Below the pieces are notes generated by a model, which worked only from the letters and a program-made list of their open reading frames with translations, was not told the origin of the DNA and made no database searches. Positions 59,620-64,000 of a DNA stretch of 64,000 bases are shown piece by piece. Every line of letters begins with the position of its first letter. Position 1 is the first letter of the stretch. The position numbers and the translations under genes are program-made. Location: assembly GCF_000143535.2 (NCBI RefSeq), contig NC_037314.1, forward strand, positions 2,666,001 to 2,730,000. The letters are read 5' to 3'. The stretch comes from Botrytis cinerea B05.10. Taxonomy: Eukaryota > Ascomycota > Leotiomycetes > Helotiales > Sclerotiniaceae.

Positions 59620-61281
59620 GGCTAGAATTCAATTATGAAAGAAGAAGAGCGCGAGTTTAGATTGGGAAGATTTTAATATGAGGTCTCAATAGGTTTTGAC
59701 TGTGAGTGTGTGGGCAAATTTTGAAAGTCTCTGCCGCTGAAGGATTCTCACTCTTAATTATCTAGCTACCCAACGGAGGAGATTGCTCTGAGCCTTAGCG
59801 TGAATTACAGAACTACAAATGGCTACAAGGATTGGCTTGAATCATCAATGTGACTCAGTGATGCCTAATCTCTAGTGTAAAGAAGGTATTCTGATGGAAG
59901 AAGAGTGAATTGATGGGTATGCAGTATGATCGCGCAATTATAAAAGCCAGAAACTCCTTAGAACCTTGATAGTTACAACTAATTTGATTTGGAGATGCCA
60001 GATTGTACTGTACCGTGAGATAGGAAATAATGAAAGAGTGAATAAATGTTTGATGTTCTGGTAATAGATCTATTACTGGTCTAATACTGTGATGCGGGTC
60101 CAGATGCTTGGAGGATTGGTTGGGAATAGTGCAAACTAGAGTGAGCGTAGTTGAAGATGAATGATGAGTATGAAACTAGGACAGAAGCCTAAAAGATATG
60201 TAGACAGGAGTAACAATTTCTTACACCAAGAAATTAAATCAATAGTATATCCAGTAAGTCAGCCTTGTTTGCACTTAATGTGATCTGAGATCTTTTCTTC
60301 ATCCTCCCACACATAAGTAGTGAGCATACCAATACCTTCAATCTTCCAATCAAGTGATCACATTACAGCTTAATTGTCGTATATAATGAAACAATTATGT
60401 ATATTTAGTGAGAGCCTGACCTTTAGAATTCTAGGCTTGAGTCTTGCTAGTTAATTGTACAACCTTGTTAGCCACATAATTTTAAAGGATTACCAATAAC
60501 AAAAAGAAATGCAGCAGAGATTGGATCACACATGAATCTCTGGATAATCCCTGCTTTGAAAACTATTACTCAAAGCTGAGAAATTATCGTTCTAAAAAGA
60601 TCTTTGTAATGGCATTTCCTAGTCTTTTGATTGAGCATCTAGGGTAAAACAAAACCAGTTATCATAAATCAAACACAATTACAAAATTTTACTGTGCGAG
60701 AGGTTCTACATAATAACAATACGTAGGACATGACTGAAAAGTTCAAGACAAAAAAGTCTGGAATCCATAATAATGCAATGAAGGAGAAAAAGTTTTCTTT
60801 AACGAGAATAAACGAGAATGAGCACTCTTGGTGGAGCAAAGTCGAAGCGAGAACTTCTAAAAAAAAATAGTCCAACAGCTTCGAGGTATAACACAAAAAA
60901 CAAGGAAGATACTTAAGTAATTCGAATTCAACAATTAGAACATTAGATTATAAGCTGGAAAATAAAGTGAAGTTCAGTTTCTTGTTACAATAAGTGGATT
61001 ACTTCATGAACATACATTTGAGCTTTGAAACGTTGCACCATATAACCTAAAGTTCAAATTGTTTGGTAACTAAATTCTGACTACAATCTCTAGTCTCTCA
61101 AAGATAAGAGCTCTTTGAAACTAAGGAATGGATGAAATAAATGCAGGAGGAGACATTGATTGTGTTGTAGATACAAAGAAGCCAAAGAAAGCCACCACAG
61201 TGTTACCTCAGAAAGAACAAAATACATGAGGCCCTCCATTTATCAATCTTTGTCTCTTAGAAGCCCATTTATGAAGAAAAT
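59620..61281. other. Spacer in the tandem family
   Basis: 1.7 kb of AT-rich DNA; no gene supported. The short frame at 60669-60896 (-) is Phe/Leu-rich and has no start or splice context. Confidence 0.5.
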
Positions 61282-61947
61282 TCAATCTTGGTTTTGATCC
61301 AAATCATCCCTCATACCCTTGACTTTGTATTCTTCCTTGTGAACTGGCACGCCACGCTCTGGAAACTTGTCGCGAGGTTGACGAAGGATGCTTTTTTTGA
61401 CAGGTTCCTCCGCCTTTGTTTCAGATTCGAGGTCTTCCATCTTTGAGAACAGAAATAGTGGCTCGCCGGGTTTGAGTCCCGTTGAGAATGGGTTACGGAC
61501 ATCAAGCACTTCGAAGTTGACAGTTGATGACGGTACAGTAGGGACTTGTGTAGTGGTAGACGACTCGCGGAACTTCAAAAGAACTCTCTGTTGGTTGTAT
61601 TCGTCGAGTAAACCCTGGACGAAACGAATTGTGCGCAGCAAATCCTGTTGTACAACACGCATCGATCTAAAAGAAGTATTAGTATTCATCATATCTTTTT
61701 AGTCAAGAGAAAGATGGTCGGGAGCTACGTACGCAAGGTCTTCAGCTCGATCTGACGCACTAAGTTCCCCGACATAAGATTCAACCTCTTTGATTCGTGA
61801 ATTTAAGGCTGGTAGAAGCTCTGAGAGATATCTCTTTCTGCGGGAGAACGACAACGAAAAGAGTTTCTCATTGACCACGGTAATACCGTCGAGGACTTGC
61901 TTTTGATACGTCTCAACGAGACTGCCAGTGGTTTTTGTAGTATCCAT
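61282..61947 (-). CDS. Tandem helical family, copy 3 (diverged)
   Basis: A 199-aa protein, exons (minus strand) 61947-61733 and 61666-61282, phase 2. It shares the architecture of copies 1 and 2: a first exon of about 70-90 codons ending in a helix (LSASDRAEDLA), a phase-2 intron, then another helix (SMRVVQQDLLRTIRFVQGLL). Direct residue similarity to copies 1 and 2 is weak. The C-terminal half is longer, basic and acidic in turn (KKSILRQPRDKFPERGVPVH). No signal peptide or domain known. Its family membership is inferred from layout and position. Confidence 0.68.
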
Positions 61948-63274
61948 GATAACTAACGAAAATGGTAAGAGACTAGAGCTTGGTTGTGTGAGGAATAAGA
62001 GGTTGAGGCTCTTAAGAGGTAGGTTAGGTCGGTGATGGATTGTGGAGGAACTGGACAGGCAAAAGAGAGAGGTGTTTATTAAACTTGGTTAGCCTCCTCC
62101 GGTCTGAATACGCCTCGGTTGAGTGAATGGTTTGATGAGCGAAAAAAGTGGGGGTACTTGTAATATACTCGCGATGGTGAGTTTTTATATGAAGAAGCGA
62201 AAGACGAGAAATTTGACCTTTGAAGGTAACTCTGGTGCTATTCGGATATGAAAGACTGTGTTTTATGAATCTACAAAAAGATCTGGTGACTTTGTGTGTA
62301 GCGCTTATTCTGTACGGCAAGTATCTTAGTGAGGGTTGACCTGGATGGTAGTGGCTACGAAGGTGAGGTGAGAAGTATCATTCTTCAGAAACCCTTAAAC
62401 ATGAGTGGAATATAGAATACATCAGATGGTAGCAAATATCAAGAATATAGAGTATACAGCTGAGTATATCTGGAACGAAACGCAGAGTTCAAAACTATAC
62501 ATTATGCGAGCTCTTCAATGTGTCTCAGTATTTCAATGAATGAATTTGGTTCGGTTTGTCATCTCAAATGGTTCAACTTCTGTATATTGATTATGGACAA
62601 TTGAAATGGGTTTAAAGATATTGGCTTCTAATTGATGGGCTACCGCCGCAAATGATAGGAGCTGATAAATCCAAAGTTCTAAAGACAAAAGTGCAAATAT
62701 TATACAGTGAAGCCGTGATCTAAAGGTAGGCTGTCTTTCATGCTCCTCAAAATCTTTGAAACTAATATTCTCGTAGGTTTTACGTCTCATGAACGAAAAG
62801 CAGACACTTAAATGATATTTGGATAATTGAATCGAGGCACGTATACAGGTTATGAGTTTAAGACAAAACTTAAAGAGTAATTTGTATATGGCAGATCATT
62901 TAGGATATCTAGCATTTACTAAATAGTTGTAATAGAATCTGTTTCCCCTGTGGCTACAGTGCAATAGTTATGGTTTGAAATGCCATCATATTTGCAATCA
63001 ATGTGAAAAACTTCGTGAATATAAGGAACAAATGATCATCGAGAATTCCTTCATGGCCACCAAGTCACTCGAAGTCAGCACCTTCTGAGAGCTGCTGCAG
63101 CTTTATACATTTTTCAGTTGCGAGTGTCTGGAAGTCACCTTAGACCCATGGGCTTTCCCCTTCAATGATTCAATATCAAGCAGCTTACAGTATCTGTTCT
63201 GGGGGAATTTGTTATGGTCTCGGAGACTCTGTTATCGAGAAAGTATTAGAAAAAACCTTGGCAACTCAATTCTA
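61948..63274. other. Spacer in the tandem family
   Basis: AT-rich. The right end (about 63103-63230) may contain a third exon of copy 4 (see that entry). The 85-codon frame at 62533-62790 (-) has a hydrophobic centre but no other support. Confidence 0.45.
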
Positions 63275-63957
63275 TCAAAGATACCAATGGATTAGGATTC
63301 TATGACTCACAAGTGTGCTCCCGTAAGTCCCATGGCGTATTCCTAGATCAAGCATAATTTCCCTCCTACTCTCTAAGCTTAGATTATCACTTGTCGCCTC
63401 GGAAATAAAATTTTCCACCTCTTGGATGCGAGCCTCGATGTTGCTGCGCATGGCGGTAGATTCAGTCATAAGCTCAGAGGCGATGCTAGGTAGTAAACAG
63501 TCAGCGTTAGATTCAACTCACGACTCAGACTTGTAGAGGGCAGCATTCAAACTTACCTAATCTTTTGTGCCCAGTTTTTGTCATTCTCAGGTTGTAGTTT
63601 TCTTAAGAGAAACAAATATTCCTCAATTGTTTTGATATCCACCTGAAATTCCTGACGATTTTCATTCAGGATCTTCAATCTTGCGTCTAAAGTATAACGG
63701 AAAAGATTGTTCAATTCTTTATTGACTGCGGAAATGATTTGACGATGCTTGAGGACTACTATTTCCAACTCGAGTCTAGTATTTCCAGATTTTGGACGCT
63801 TTTGAGAGTGGGATTTGAAGTTTTTTGGCTCATCATTCTCGTCTTCAATACCGACTCTTCGGCTTTCTGCCCAACTGAGGGGGTTCTTGTGTATCATCAG
63901 GTGCTCTAAGGACTTTGTTCGTGTTTGTATGGCATTGACGGCTTCGCTCCGAGTCAT
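63275..63957 (-). CDS. Tandem helical family, copy 4 (diverged, ends uncertain)
   Basis: Exons (minus strand) 63957-63557 and 63485-63275, phase 2, give 203 aa. A GTGAGT donor near 63310, a CTAATAC branch site and a CAG acceptor near 63230 would instead splice to a third exon of 41 codons ending at 63103, so the C-terminus is open. The protein is charged and helical (EARIQEVENFISEATSDN), with a basic segment (FKSHSQKRPKSGNTR) in exon 1. As in the other three copies, the first intron is phase 2 and follows a helix. The window ends 43 bp upstream of the ATG, so an earlier exon cannot be excluded. Confidence 0.6.
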
Positions 63958-64000
63958 TGTATCAAATTCCTACAAAGTAATTAGCACTTGCAGGTAAATG

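Noticed and set aside
62533..62790. 85-codon minus-strand frame between tandem copies 3 and 4
   Set aside because: It does not share the architecture of the tandem family and has no other support.

Overview
The window looks like nuclear DNA of a filamentous ascomycete. Most genes carry several short GT..AG introns (about 50-90 bp, often with a CTAAC/CTAAT-type branch site). Two of the five tRNA genes have short introns in the anticodon loop. The gene families present are typical of moulds: GMC oxidoreductase, DHA1 and DHA2 transporters, P450, GH76 and an F-box protein with an N-terminal CxxC motif. A plant-associated leotiomycete (Botrytis/Sclerotinia-like) is my best guess from codon use, intron style and general protein resemblance, but nothing in the sequence proves it. 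All gene models below were joined by hand from splice signals and reading phase.

Layout. 1-6 kb: an HSPA12-type Hsp70-like ATPase (-) divergent from a coiled-coil protein (+), then tRNA-Ser. 7-15 kb: the exon-junction-complex protein Y14/RBM8A (+), an intronless protein with an F-box-like start (+) and a GMC oxidoreductase (-). 15-24 kb: tRNA-Leu, tRNA-Lys, a DHA1-type MFS transporter (+), a long gene-poor stretch, then tRNA-Arg and a slightly imperfect tRNA-Gln (both -). 24-33 kb: repeat-like non-coding DNA, a large Gly/Ala/Asn-rich membrane protein (+) and a DHA2-type drug transporter (-), the last two convergent. 33-40 kb: non-coding DNA with small duplications and a possible coding relic, a small secreted Ala/Ser-rich protein (+) and a nine-exon cytochrome P450 (-). 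40-50 kb: F-box protein (-), MATE-type transporter (-), zinc alcohol dehydrogenase (+) and a small charged helical protein (+). 50-54 kb: a secreted GH76 alpha-1,6-mannanase-like enzyme (+) and an Erd2/KDEL receptor with an unusually long acidic tail (+). 54-64 kb: a 3-kb purine-rich gene desert, then four small helical proteins in a row, all on the minus strand and all with a single phase-2 intron.

How the genes work together. This is not an evident metabolic cluster. The oxidoreductase, P450 and transporters are separated by housekeeping genes and lie tens of kb apart. Housekeeping functions are RNA surveillance (Y14), ER protein retrieval (Erd2), cell-wall mannan processing (GH76) and tRNAs. 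The least explained parts are the four-gene tandem family at the right end, the glycine-rich membrane protein, the 35-bp perfect hairpin after the F-box gene, and small repeats in the gene-poor stretches. I found no clear transposase, CRISPR array or rRNA, and no obvious new defence or mobile system.
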